Source of the DNA: Labyrinthula sp. Ha
Taxonomy: Eukaryota; Sar; Bigyra; Labyrinthulida; Labyrinthulaceae
Direction: 5' to 3'
DNA length: 64,000 bases
NCBI GenBank assembly: GCA_015227615.1
Contig: JAALGZ010000040.1
Location: 62,001-126,000, forward strand
Shown here piece by piece: positions 21,855 to 31,914 of the stretch; the first letter of the stretch is position 1, and the number at the start of each line of letters is the position of its first letter. The notes below the pieces were generated by a model, which saw nothing but the letters and a program-made list of their open reading frames with translations, was not told the origin of the DNA and made no database searches. Position numbers and translations under genes: made by a program.

Positions 21855-23677
21855 GATTTGTTAATTTCAATTTGGATTGTTCACAAGTATTAGGAAATCA
21901 TTACTTCGGGAGATCTAATGCGATAAATGAGTACAACGGGAAAACTGTCGTGATCATACCAATAGTGTTTTGAAATTACATTACCCAGTTCAGTCTAGTG
22001 ACAGTAGGACCACTACACGAGAAGCTTCCCTAGTAAGCAGCGAATCAACCTCGATCCCTAAGATAAACGTATAGGCGGGTTTGCAGATGTATTACTTTAC
22101 TCCTATCTTAACTATTAACTAAATTCAGCTGCCGTAAACAAGAAATAGTGCTGTGTTCGATGCAATATGTCACCCTGCTCATGGGCTTAATAGCTATTGA
22201 AATGCCGTACATAAATACCAGTTCTTCGTCGTGAATGGCCAATCACACTTTTCGACAAGTCTTAAAAAAAACATAACACAGTTATTTTCAAAACTATTCG
22301 AATTTCAATTAACGTCCTTGTCGCCTTCATTATCTATATTTTTCAAGCTACTTTTAATTTTGTAATACTTTACCAGATTTCTACTGTTGCTGCAAGATGT
22401 GCTCATTCAGAGCGCGTTTGCTGAGATGTGTTTATAATTTCTTTTTTTCGATATTTATTGTTAAATTTCCTTTTAACGTCTCTAGATTTCTTGGTAGTAG
22501 TTTCAAACAAAACCTAAGAATGATACCGACAACTTCTTGTCAATTTATGTAATTGAAATTGCTCTCTCTCATGAGAGTTTTTCAAAAGTCAAAGAACTCA
22601 TTGATTTAAAATAATGTTGAAAAATCTATAATTTCGGCAAATAATGCACAACTCAGTTACTCATTGCAAAAGCCTTTGGCTTAGTTGTTATATGTGAGAT
22701 CCTCTTTTGGAAGTTTGGAATGACTAAATGTCGATGTCTCAACATAAAAAAACATGCCGTTTGCTACACAAGCTAGGATCCACTAAAGAGTACAGCCACA
22801 AAAGGAAACTTAGAATTAGTTACTAAGGAAATGTGTCAAAGGCAACATATTTAGGCGGGCGCAGTGTTCACTTTGTCTTGATGCTTCTGATAGAGCTAGG
22901 TAGATGCACCGGGTAAATGCACTTAATTCAACAACAAGTTTCCATGTACTTGCTTCAACCATGTATCAAATGATGAGAGCGACAGGAGGTGAGAATCAAG
23001 TAGCAGGATTATGCACGGGTAGGTGTACAAAAATAGAGAATTCAAAATATGGAGTTGTAAGACAAAATTAAAAAAGGATAGCACAAATGTAAAACAGAGT
23101 TAGGCTCTTACTGCTTCAAAGCAAATAGCCAATTAAAGAATAATAGATTACTAACATTTCGGGTTCGGTTATTTCATGTCGAAGTCGTGCACGGTTGCAT
23201 CTAATCTCACTAAATCGTGTTATATATCGTTGTGCCTGCGCGACTTCAACTCTAGGAGTTGTTGTACATAAGAAGCTATGAGCTATATTCATGAGGGAAT
23301 ATTTGGCTCTGCAGAGTTTACATAAAAGTATTCAGTTGGTTACCATAGTGTTCTAGTTTTCAAAACAAAAAGAAAATGTAGTTTCACTTAACAACGGACT
23401 ACTCTAAAAGTTAAGTGTTGAAACAAACTGTTACAGCTATAATATAACAGGAGTATCAAAAAACTTTCCTATTAATTCAACTAAAATTTTCAGAGAGTAA
23501 ATAAGATTAAATAGTTGCTGCTGCTTAAATTAGTACTCAAGTCATCAAGTTAACTCTTTCTAGAGGCACAAATACAACGCCAATGAAGAATTTGAAGAAA
23601 CAACCATTGTGATTTCTCTTGGAGCGTTTATTAACCACCACTGAGGAAAAAATGAAAGAAACATACAGATCTTCATG
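21855..23677. other. Gene-poor region
   Basis: No supported gene or repeat in these 1.8 kb. Confidence 0.5.
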
Positions 23678-24277
23678 TTATTTTCGCACGACTTCATCTA
23701 CTAAATTAAATTGTTTTCCTTCGTCAGCATTAAAGAAACTGTCTCTGTCAAAAATCTTCTCGATTTCGTCCTTTGTTCTTCCAGTATGTTTTACATATAT
23801 CTGCAAAAGAGCTTCTTTTTGTCGCTTAATTTCTTCATACTGTATTCCAATATCTGTAGCCTGCCCCTGTGCTCCACCACTAGGTTGATGAACCATTATC
23901 CTTCCATGGGGCAAAATCCTTCTCTGCCCCTGTTCCCCTGCAGCTAGTAATAGTGAGCCCATAGACGCCGCTTGACCCAAACATAAGGTATGAACAGGAC
24001 AAGAAATATATTGCATCGTGTCGTAAATGGCAAGTCCTGAAGTAACCACACCACCTGGAGAGTTTATGTACATATTAATTGGTTTCGTCGGGGAAGTAGA
24101 TTCAAGAAATAACAACTGCGCAGTTAGAGACTGAGACACCTGATCATTAACGCCTCCGTTCAAGAAAATAATTCTATCTTTGAGCAGTCGAGAATATAAG
24201 TCATAAGATCGTTCTCCGTGCCGGGTTTGCTCAAGGACATAGGGAATCAAGGAAGAGAATTTCCTTGTCTTTATCAT
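23678..24277 (-). CDS. clpP: ATP-dependent Clp protease proteolytic subunit, mitochondrial type
   Basis: A 199-residue single exon starting at an ATG. The serine-protease triad is complete: S105 in GQAASMGS, H130 in MVHQPSGG and D179 in FDRDSFF. Other hallmarks are [49 protein letters not shown] and ARGQATDI-like [12 protein letters not shown]. It forms a double-heptamer chamber that degrades proteins fed by a Clp/Hsp100 unfoldase. The text is closest to mitochondrial/alphaproteobacterial ClpP rather than plastid ClpP. The N-terminal extension is only about 10 residues (MIKTRKFSS), short for a targeting peptide but basic. It is transcribed divergently from the mitochondrial RNA polymerase gene. 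Confidence 0.97.
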   Translation of the reverse strand: MIKTRKFSSLIPYVLEQTRHGERSYDLYSRLLKDRIIFLNGGVNDQVSQSLTAQLLFLESTSPTKPINMYINSPGGVVTSGLAIYDTMQYISCPVHTLCLGQAASMGSLLLAAGEQGQRRILPHGRIMVHQPSGGAQGQATDIGIQYEEIKRQKEALLQIYVKHTGRTKDEIEKIFDRDSFFNADEGKQFNLVDEVVRK

Positions 24278-24407
24278 TTTCTTTCTTTACTTTGATTGGC
24301 TGAAAAAATATATGTAGCCAATAGCATCAACCCTTTTCCTTATCCGTTATTTGGCGATTGCCCAAAATATTGCAATAGAAATAGAGAGAAATCGTGAGAA
24401 AAGCTGA
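24278..24407. promoter_or_regulatory. Bidirectional promoter between clpP and mitochondrial RNA polymerase
   Basis: Only 130 bp separate the two start codons. It contains two CCAAT boxes in opposite orientation, ATTGGC (24295-24300) and GCCAAT (24317-24322), placed as an inverted pair. CCAAT pairs are known NF-Y sites in eukaryotic bidirectional promoters. Use here is inferred. Confidence 0.5.
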
Positions 24408-27241
24408 ATGGCTTTGAAAACATTGCCAAACATCTCAAAGAGACTTAGGCGTCCCAGAAGTGTCATAGGAAGAAAGTTTGGTTATCTTTCTTTTCCTGGG
24501 TCTGGCAACATTGAACAAACAACATCATCACAGGTCAAAGTAGCTACTCTTAATCAACAGCTCTTACAAAGTCTGGAGTTTTTTAAATTAACGAAACAAC
24601 AAAGAGAACAAGAAGAAACTACATTTTCAAAACAACTAGAATCTTTGAATCAAAATTGTCAGACTCTTTTCAGTCAGTCCTCCAACTTTTTGCAGGAAGC
24701 TTCTTTGGAATCGGACTCTGACCTTGTTCTGGTTGATCCCTTAGATCGCGTTGTTCTTCAGTGGAAAAAAGATTTAGCCACTGCTATTGAAAATCTTATC
24801 TATACAAGAAACACTCAAGTTACTCCATATATAGGATTGCTTGATCCGTCTGCGGTGGCCAATGTTGTAGTATCTAATGTGCTGTATTCAGTCAAACTAG
24901 AACCCTCAGGAGTACCGTTAGTTCGTCTTAGCGATCAAGTTGGAAGGGCTTTAAAGACTTACGTTGACTTCTTCAAGAATGTATCACAAGAAAAAGACCC
25001 CAGCACATATTTTAAAACAAAGGTAGAAAGTAGAACACGAAGAATGCAAAATTTTATTGAGAAGAGGGAGGAGGTTCTAGCCTTAAAGGAGTGGGATCAG
25101 GGATTGTTAATTAAGTCTGGGGCAACTTTAGTGGATCTCCTGCTTAAAATTTGTGATGCTGATATGCAACAAAGAAATTTGCAGCGAAAAAGTTCTCTGG
25201 AAAATGTCCGAAAAGAAGTCCTTGTCTGTGCGAGAGGACTGGACTTTGAGATGGTGAACTATAAGGACGGCAAGAAAATTCGGATGGTGGTACCACATAA
25301 AGCACTTCTGGAAAACCTTGCAAGAACATCTAAATTTACCCAGCAGGAACCTGCTTTAACTGCCATGGTATGTCCTCCAAGGAAATGGACTTCAGCGGAT
25401 GATGGAGGCTTTTTCTTTCAGAAGCACCAGATTTTCAAGAATAAACGCGAAAAATCTGCACAAATCAAGGCTATAGCAAAGGGCAAGAATTTCAAGAACA
25501 AGACAAAAGATGTCCAAGAAAAGCAACCCGAGGCGTAAGTTTACAGCTTTTTCTTAAGTTTAGGATGATGTTCCAAGTTCTTAACATTCTAGCAGGTCTT
25601 CCTTGGAGCATTAATACGAAGGTTTTTGAGCTTGCTAAAACTGTCCACGAACAAAAGCTTCACCTTGGTGGGCTCATAGGCCATTATGAAAAAGAACACC
25701 CACCAGCTAAACCTGAGTACGACTCTTTTCGAAAGAAAGAAGATTTTTTTAAAGCTAAACGGGAGTATAATCTGATACTGGAGAGAATTAACAGAGACTT
25801 TCATTCACAGCAATCAAAGAGACTGGACGCAGAGCTAAAACTTGAAACAGCGTCTTACCTCAAAGATCATGATCGATTTTGGTTTCCCTTCAATTATGAT
25901 TTCAGAGGTAGGGTTTATCCGTTGCCACCACATTTAAACCACTTGCAAGGCGACCTTGCTCGGGCACTGTTGATGTTTCAAAAAGGAAAAGTCTTAGGCC
26001 CAAGAGGGTTACGTTGGCTAAAAATTCATTTAGCTAATCTCTTTGGAAACGATAAAGTTTCCTTCGATGAACGTGAGCAATATGTCAATGACATGATATA
26101 TAGCGGTGAGATCAATAAAATGGCGCAGAAACCATTAGAAAACCAGAAATGGGCGGAAGCTGACTATCCATATCAGGCCATTGCCGTAATATTTGAGCTG
26201 AACGAAGCTGTTAAAAGTGGAAATCCAGAAGGTTACGTTTCAAAGGTAGCTGTACATCAGGACGGAAGTTGCAATGGGCTTCAACACTATGCGGCGTTGG
26301 GGAGAGACAAGTTTGGAGGAAGCCAGGTAAATCTTATTCCTGATTCAAAGCCAAAAGACGTATACTCGGAGGTTTTGAAGAGAGTCAAAGAAAAATTGGA
26401 AGAGGTCACGCTCTCATCGCCCTCCGCGAACTTAGAAAAAGAAGATGCGTTTGGCACAGAGGATATTCGACTTGCCAGAATAATGTCAGGTTGGGTTGAT
26501 AGAAAAGTAGTCAAACAAACCGTTATGACGTCTGTATACGGCGTGACATTCATAGGTGCAAAGGATCAGATCTTTAGCCAACTTGAGACTAAGAACGACA
26601 AGCTTGCCGAAAAGTATGGAAAGAACTCCGAGCATGTGCTCACTCAGGTGGAGATGAGCCAGGCCGCTAAATTGATTGCTGGTCTTACGTTAGGAGCCAT
26701 TGGTGACACGTTTAAAGGGGCGGCCAAGACAATGTCATGGTTACGAGAAATTTCACGATCTTGCGCAACAATGGATGAAAGCATGAAGTGGATATCACCT
26801 TTTGGGCTACCAATAGATCAAACTTATTCCAAGAAAGAACAACAAAGGATTAGAGTTGGAACTAAAGAAATTTGGTATAATAAATGGCATTCTGATAGCG
26901 GAAAGATAGATAAGAGAAAGCAAACTACTGCATTCCCTCCTAACTTTGTCCACAGCATAGACGCTGCCCACTTGGCACTCACTTGCTTGGAATGCTACAA
27001 AAGAGGCATTGATTTTACTGCAGTTCACGATTCATACTGGACACACGCTGCGGATATAGATGAAATGAATACTGTTCTGAGAGAAGAGTTTGTAAATCTT
27101 CATTCCAATGAGCTGCTTGTCCAGCTATATGAAGACGTGACCCAGCGGTTCCCACAACTCAAAGAAACACTTTCAAAGCCACCTATAATAGGGGACTTAG
27201 ATCTTGAAAAGGTCAAAGAATCAAAATATTTCTTCTCCTGA
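24408..27241 (+). CDS. RPO41/RPOT: Mitochondrial (single-subunit, T7-like) DNA-directed RNA polymerase
   Basis: Two exons (24408-25534 and 25564-27241) encode 934 residues. Catalytic motifs are all present: the first metal aspartate D609 in VHQDGSCNGLQHYAALGRD, the O-helix RKVVKQTVMTSVYG with K693 and Y701, and FTAVHDSYWTHA with D865. FNYDFRGRVYPLPPHLNHLQ is the conserved template-binding segment. The first ~60 residues are basic and Ser/Arg-rich (ISKRLRRPRSVIGRKFGYL), as in a mitochondrial targeting peptide. It transcribes mitochondrial DNA. The length is typical of a RPOT without long N-terminal extensions. It shares a promoter with clpP and converges with the SelD fusion gene (165 bp between stops). 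Confidence 0.97.
25535..25563 (+). other. 29-nt intron of the RNA polymerase gene
   Basis: It begins GTAAGT and ends TTAAGTTTAG. It splits an alanine codon (GC/G). The first exon frame would stop at TAA within the donor; splicing gives one 934-codon frame. Confidence 0.95.
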
Positions 27242-27406
27242 GGTTTCCCTTAATGAAGCCGAAACTCTTAGGCCCTGACTGATGTTCGTAGCTTATCCTT
27301 ATGGAATCTTGTCTAATTAACCCTCAATTAAATATAAGTTTTGCAACCTTCAATAGTAGATGAAATTTAACCGAACTATATTGCTTGTTTTGCAGAGCAT
27401 ATCCAA

Positions 27407-29911
27407 TTATAAAATGACAATGCCAGTTTTGGTGTCCATGCTTCCTCCACCGATCTCTCCAATTAGAGCAGCCCTAGTATACCCAGCATCTGCTAACTCC
27501 TGTAACACTTTTTCCGTTTTTTCTTTTGGCAAGAAAGCAAGTAAACCACCACTTGTCTGGGGATCATAAAGCAGCTTTTCCTTGAACTTGTTCTTATTAC
27601 CAACATCTTCTGAATCTGAATACAAAGAAGCACTGAACTTGAAGTTTTGCCCGAACAAAGAACTTTCATAACCCAACGAAGCAGCCTCAACAGCTCCGGA
27701 TAGAAAGGGGATACTTTCTAAGAACAGGGTTACCCTACTATTCTGCGAATGGTCTATCATTTCATTCAAATGACCCAGCAGCCCAAAACCGGTGATGTCA
27801 GTGCATGCCATTGCATCATTTTCTTGGAAAACATCAGCTGCAGCGGCATTTGAAGTCAACATATTCTCAACAGCATCTTCAAACCAGGATGATTTTGCCG
27901 AGTTTTCCATTCTTGCCGCAAGAATAGTACCAGATCCTATTGGCTTTGTCAAGACTATATCTAAATTAATATTACCCTCAACCTTCTTCCTAAGCAGTTT
28001 TCGAGAATCTTTGACAGATGCTGTAATTGACAGACCCATAGTAATTTTATAACTTGTCATTGAAGAATCTGCCTCAGCTGTGTGGCCACCAACTACAGGG
28101 CACCCAGCTTCGTTCAAGACCTCGCAGCAACCTGACAGCACCTGGTAAAGTTCTTGCTCAGTAATATTTTCTGAAGCTACCGGCATTAAGCACATAGCTA
28201 GGGCTGAGATAGGTTTAACATTACTTTTCCCTCCCATGGCGAAGATATCACTTAATGAATGATGCGCTACAATTTTTCCGAAAATAAAGGAATCGGTGAT
28301 GAAGGACCTTAGCAAATCGACAGACTGAATTATTGAGTCATTATCTTTGGATTCCAACTTTATCTCTGCGCAATCATCTGCTTGACCAGGGACAAATAGA
28401 GGTGTAGAATTTAATACTCCATCACTTCTTAATCGTTGCAAAACTTTTTGCAACACATCGGAACCAACCTTCGCGCCACATCCATCACACTTCATTTCCA
28501 TTTTTCTTTCTTTCTTTATCCTAGGCTTGTTTACCTGGTATCCTGCCATCCAAGTTCTGTCTATCCAATCTTTTAAATCAAACATCCAAGGTGTACGCAA
28601 TACCATATCACCTTTTACACCTACACAAAAATCTCTTCCTGTTCCCAAGATTCCAAGAAAGTTTGTTTGAGGAACATAATCAATAAGTTCATAGTTTTTA
28701 CTGCTATCTTTTGCAAGTAAAGACTTTATTCTTAGAGTAAGGTTTTCAAGTAAAATAGGTCCTTCACGAACAGCAAAAACACCTGCTTTTGGTAAACCAG
28801 TTTCTCCAAAATGACAACAATCTCCAACAGCAAACACGTCAGGTGTATTTACAGATTCAAGTGTTGCTTTTACTTTAACAAAGTTATCAGCAGTTGTTTT
28901 TAAATCAGATTTTCCCAGAAATTCAGCTGCTCTTGCATCTGTAGATAAAAAGAGAACATCAAAAAAAACTTTTTTACCAGTTTTTGAAACAACATAATTT
29001 TTATCTTGTACATCATTTCCATCAAAGTTTGGAATAAAAGTAATTCCAGCATCTTTTAAAACTTGTACTAAACTTTTTTGTGCAGGTTTTGATAAATGGG
29101 GTACTAAATTTGGTGTTTTAGAAACTATTGTAATATCAAAAGCTGAGTTCATTTGATGCAGAGAAAGTGATAAATCAACTCCAGCTGCTCCACCTCCAAC
29201 AATAACAATTCTTGGACTTGTAAGAGAATTAAGTTTTTCTTGAAGGTTTTCCCATCTATGAGAAAAATTAGAAATAGGTTTAACAGGAAGAATATTTTCT
29301 TCTTTCTCAACTTGTTTTGCTATTTCTGGTGGTAATTTTGGAGTACATCCAGTATCAATAGTAATAATATCGCCAGTCAAAGGTCTCCTGCCAGACTTAA
29401 AATGTACAGTTTTATTTTTTCCGTCTATTCTTGTAACTATATCTTTTATGAAACGAGCTTGATTAGGAGCAAGATTACATAGTGCAGCAACATCAATATG
29501 TGATTCATCAAAAGAATAAAGTCCTTGAATATATCCAGGAAGCATGCCTGAATAAGGTGTTTGTACGGTCATGTTTATAACTATAAGTTGAACAGGAAGA
29601 TTTTGCTTGGGTAACATCTTGATCACATGTACATGAGAGTGACCTGCACCGACCATAATCACAGTAAGTTTTGGATTAACAGGTTGAATTGCCATTCTCA
29701 TACCATTTTTTTTTGCTTCTTTATTAAAGGAAGATAATTTTCGTTTCAGTTCTAAAGTAAAAAGAAGTTGAAGAGTATAATAATGAGCAGATAAACTGAG
29801 TTTAAGTTTGGAAATGAGGCCAACGTAGATGAAAAAAAGTTGAAGAATCACAAATATCTTTCTGATAGAATAGGCAACGTATTCCCTACCAGCACAAAAA
29901 TTTTGCATCAT
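27407..29911 (-). CDS. selD: Selenide, water dikinase (SelD) fused to an N-terminal FAD/NAD(P) oxidoreductase
   Basis: An 834-residue two-domain protein. Residues about 80-460 are a pyridine nucleotide-disulfide oxidoreductase: FAD-binding VGAGHSHVHVIKML, second Rossmann motif IVIVGGGAAGVDLSLSL and C-terminal FAD motif DVFAVGDCCHF. Residues about 471-834 are SelD: KCDGCGAKVG holds the catalytic pair C478 and K481 (as C17/K20 in E. coli), followed by VPGQADDCAEIKL, LSDIFAMGGK, GGHTAEADS, DITGFGLLGHL and DPQTSGGLLAFLP. SelD makes selenophosphate from selenide and ATP for selenocysteine; the fused domain may supply reduced selenium (inference). Cys, not Sec, is in the active site. A hydrophobic segment lies at about 18-40. 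I start at the ATG at 29911 (MMQNF); the frame extends 10 codons to a TTG. Confidence 0.95.
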   Translation of the reverse strand: MMQNFCAGREYVAYSIRKIFVILQLFFIYVGLISKLKLSLSAHYYTLQLLFTLELKRKLSSFNKEAKKNGMRMAIQPVNPKLTVIMVGAGHSHVHVIKMLPKQNLPVQLIVINMTVQTPYSGMLPGYIQGLYSFDESHIDVAALCNLAPNQARFIKDIVTRIDGKNKTVHFKSGRRPLTGDIITIDTGCTPKLPPEIAKQVEKEENILPVKPISNFSHRWENLQEKLNSLTSPRIVIVGGGAAGVDLSLSLHQMNSAFDITIVSKTPNLVPHLSKPAQKSLVQVLKDAGITFIPNFDGNDVQDKNYVVSKTGKKVFFDVLFLSTDARAAEFLGKSDLKTTADNFVKVKATLESVNTPDVFAVGDCCHFGETGLPKAGVFAVREGPILLENLTLRIKSLLAKDSSKNYELIDYVPQTNFLGILGTGRDFCVGVKGDMVLRTPWMFDLKDWIDRTWMAGYQVNKPRIKKERKMEMKCDGCGAKVGSDVLQKVLQRLRSDGVLNSTPLFVPGQADDCAEIKLESKDNDSIIQSVDLLRSFITDSFIFGKIVAHHSLSDIFAMGGKSNVKPISALAMCLMPVASENITEQELYQVLSGCCEVLNEAGCPVVGGHTAEADSSMTSYKITMGLSITASVKDSRKLLRKKVEGNINLDIVLTKPIGSGTILAARMENSAKSSWFEDAVENMLTSNAAAADVFQENDAMACTDITGFGLLGHLNEMIDHSQNSRVTLFLESIPFLSGAVEAASLGYESSLFGQNFKFSASLYSDSEDVGNKNKFKEKLLYDPQTSGGLLAFLPKEKTEKVLQELADAGYTRAALIGEIGGGSMDTKTGIVIL
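28554..29371 (-). repeat. 818-bp near-identical tract shared with the two stand-alone oxidoreductase genes
   Basis: Reading this against 35291-36108 gives three mismatches and no gaps. Against the plus-strand copy (within 59088-60530) there is one mismatch. Identity ends abruptly: above 29371 the paralogues still align as protein but are strongly diverged in DNA, and below 28554 they part within a few codons. It encodes the NAD(P) and FAD-binding C-terminal half of the oxidoreductase. Confidence 0.95.
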
Positions 29912-31309
29912 GCGCAGTATATATGTAATAAAAAAGTACAATCCTCAAGAAAATATGCTCTATAGCGTTTTTACAAGAGTAAAATGAGCAGATATTTTGT
30001 ACACGGGGTTATTTTTCTCTTGTTCTATTGACGAGTAAAATTTGTGAAACGACAGTATCGCAATATTGTGTTAAAAGTTAAAGTGGGAAACAATGGAATC
30101 AGCCAGTTTCACAGACAGGTGGGGTGCAAGATGTATACTAATTTAACTTGTATATAGTTAATAAAAAGAATAATAAAGAGAATGCATTATAAAAACTGCT
30201 CCTATAGACCGAATGTTGATTTCTAGTATGAAACTTGCTTGTTGGAGGTCTAAGAAACGTCCATGGTATACGTTTCTTACCTTAAGTGGGCAGACAAAAC
30301 AATAGCAAAGGAATACTGAAGATTATACTTCTTAGAGCATACCCGTGTTTAGAATTTGGTTATGATAAATATAATAAAGTGAAGGCAGTTTTGAAGACTT
30401 AATCTCGTACAACCACCTCGGATATTATGTGAATCTTAGTTTCAACATGTTAACAAAATGGATAAATGGTTACTATGCCATTACTCGTAGAGTGTAGAAT
30501 TTAGATGACAGGAATACTCTGTATAATCAAATTTTAACAAAAAAAATGTGGAAATTACAAGATCAATTTTCACTTTGCAATCAGTAGATTTGGTAAATAT
30601 ATTAAAGATCTCATTGAATAAAGTACTAAAAAGACCAACGAAACGTAACGGAAACTAACATTTAGTTAAAAAAACGCTTTTTATTTTTTGTAAAATCTGC
30701 TGAAGTTTTAGGCATTTAAATATAGAGAGCTATACTTAGTCAATCTGGTTTAATTTCATTTCATCTAAAGGTTAAGAAAAACAAAGTAGCAATATACAAG
30801 ACATATCAAACAAGACATCAAACCTTGGTTAAGGCTTCTAGATTAGCAACACAACAGAATAAAGCAAAATAAGTACGTAGAGAAAGGATCATACTTTGAT
30901 TACATCACAGAAATTTTATAAACTCTCCTCCGGCTAATAAAGTCGTCAAGTTTGAGTAGTGCAATGAGAGGAATTCAGAAAATTTAACTATACACAGTTA
31001 TATAGTAGAATTGGCCTCTAATTTCGACTCTTCAAGAATATTTTCCAACAACATTTAATGGCAAAAAATAAGTGCACACCAAAACGCACAGCACATGTCT
31101 TTTAAGCAAAAAAGAATAATTATAGTCAATTCATGTGGCTATAATTTTGGGACTATCCCATATTAAACCTAGAAGGACTTAAGGCAGAAAACATGGAAAT
31201 AACATTTACAATATCAAATATAACTTATGATTATATGGAATTGTTAAATAAAAAATTAATTTGAAGGAAGTATGGCTTGGATCTGGCAAATCATAACTAT
31301 TTCAGCTAT
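29912..31309. other. Gene-poor region
   Basis: Nothing supported. It includes the presumed upstream region of the SelD fusion gene, where the CGGAG-type motifs seen upstream of the stand-alone copies are not evident. Confidence 0.5.
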
Positions 31310-31914
31310 CTAGTTACTACGCATCGGATTTGAATTACTGATAATTTAATAGTAAGAAACTTTCCCATGCTTTTCTTATTGATTCTGATAACCCCGAAAC
31401 CATTTTGATTGATTATTGATAATCAAATAATAACCAATAATAAATTGAGCCACCCGGCTTTTCGTCAAGGGAACAAAAAAATATTTCATTTTGCCATCGT
31501 ATGAAATCCTCCTAAACACAGGGCATATAACTGGGGGTTCTTAACACTAGAGACTAATTTTGCCGTAACAAACTTTTTCATCAAATCTGTTCCGAGATAG
31601 TACCATAACAGGGTTATTACTGTTATACCACGGTATTCTGCTTTACTAAGATACCCAACATCTGACACTGCTGCATTCTATTACCGGTTATTCCCGGGTC
31701 ATATGGTCTTGTTTGGATCTCTGTGAGGTGCATAAATGAAATATATAACCTTGACTCGTCTGGTCGAACGTCAGGTGGCCCAATTAATTATTGATAATCA
31801 ATTGATACTTAAAATAAAAATAGAATCACTTAAGAATAATCAAGAATTAAGTTTTTTTATTGATAATCAGAATCAAAATGATTATTGATAATTCTTACCA
31901 AATCTGACTCCTAG
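31310..31914. repeat. Foldback/MITE-like element, copy 1
   Basis: Both ends begin CTAG (left CTAGTTACTACGCATCGGATTTG, right inverted CTAGGAGTCAGATTTGGT, sharing TC(G/A)GATTTG). Arms of about 150 bp are rich in TTGATTATCAAT-type palindromes. The inner ends of the arms are also inverted repeats (GCCACCCGGC near 31450 against TCAGGTGGCC near 31770). About 300 bp lies between the arms and shows no transposase. The arms match the element at 46.6 kb. Confidence 0.55.
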
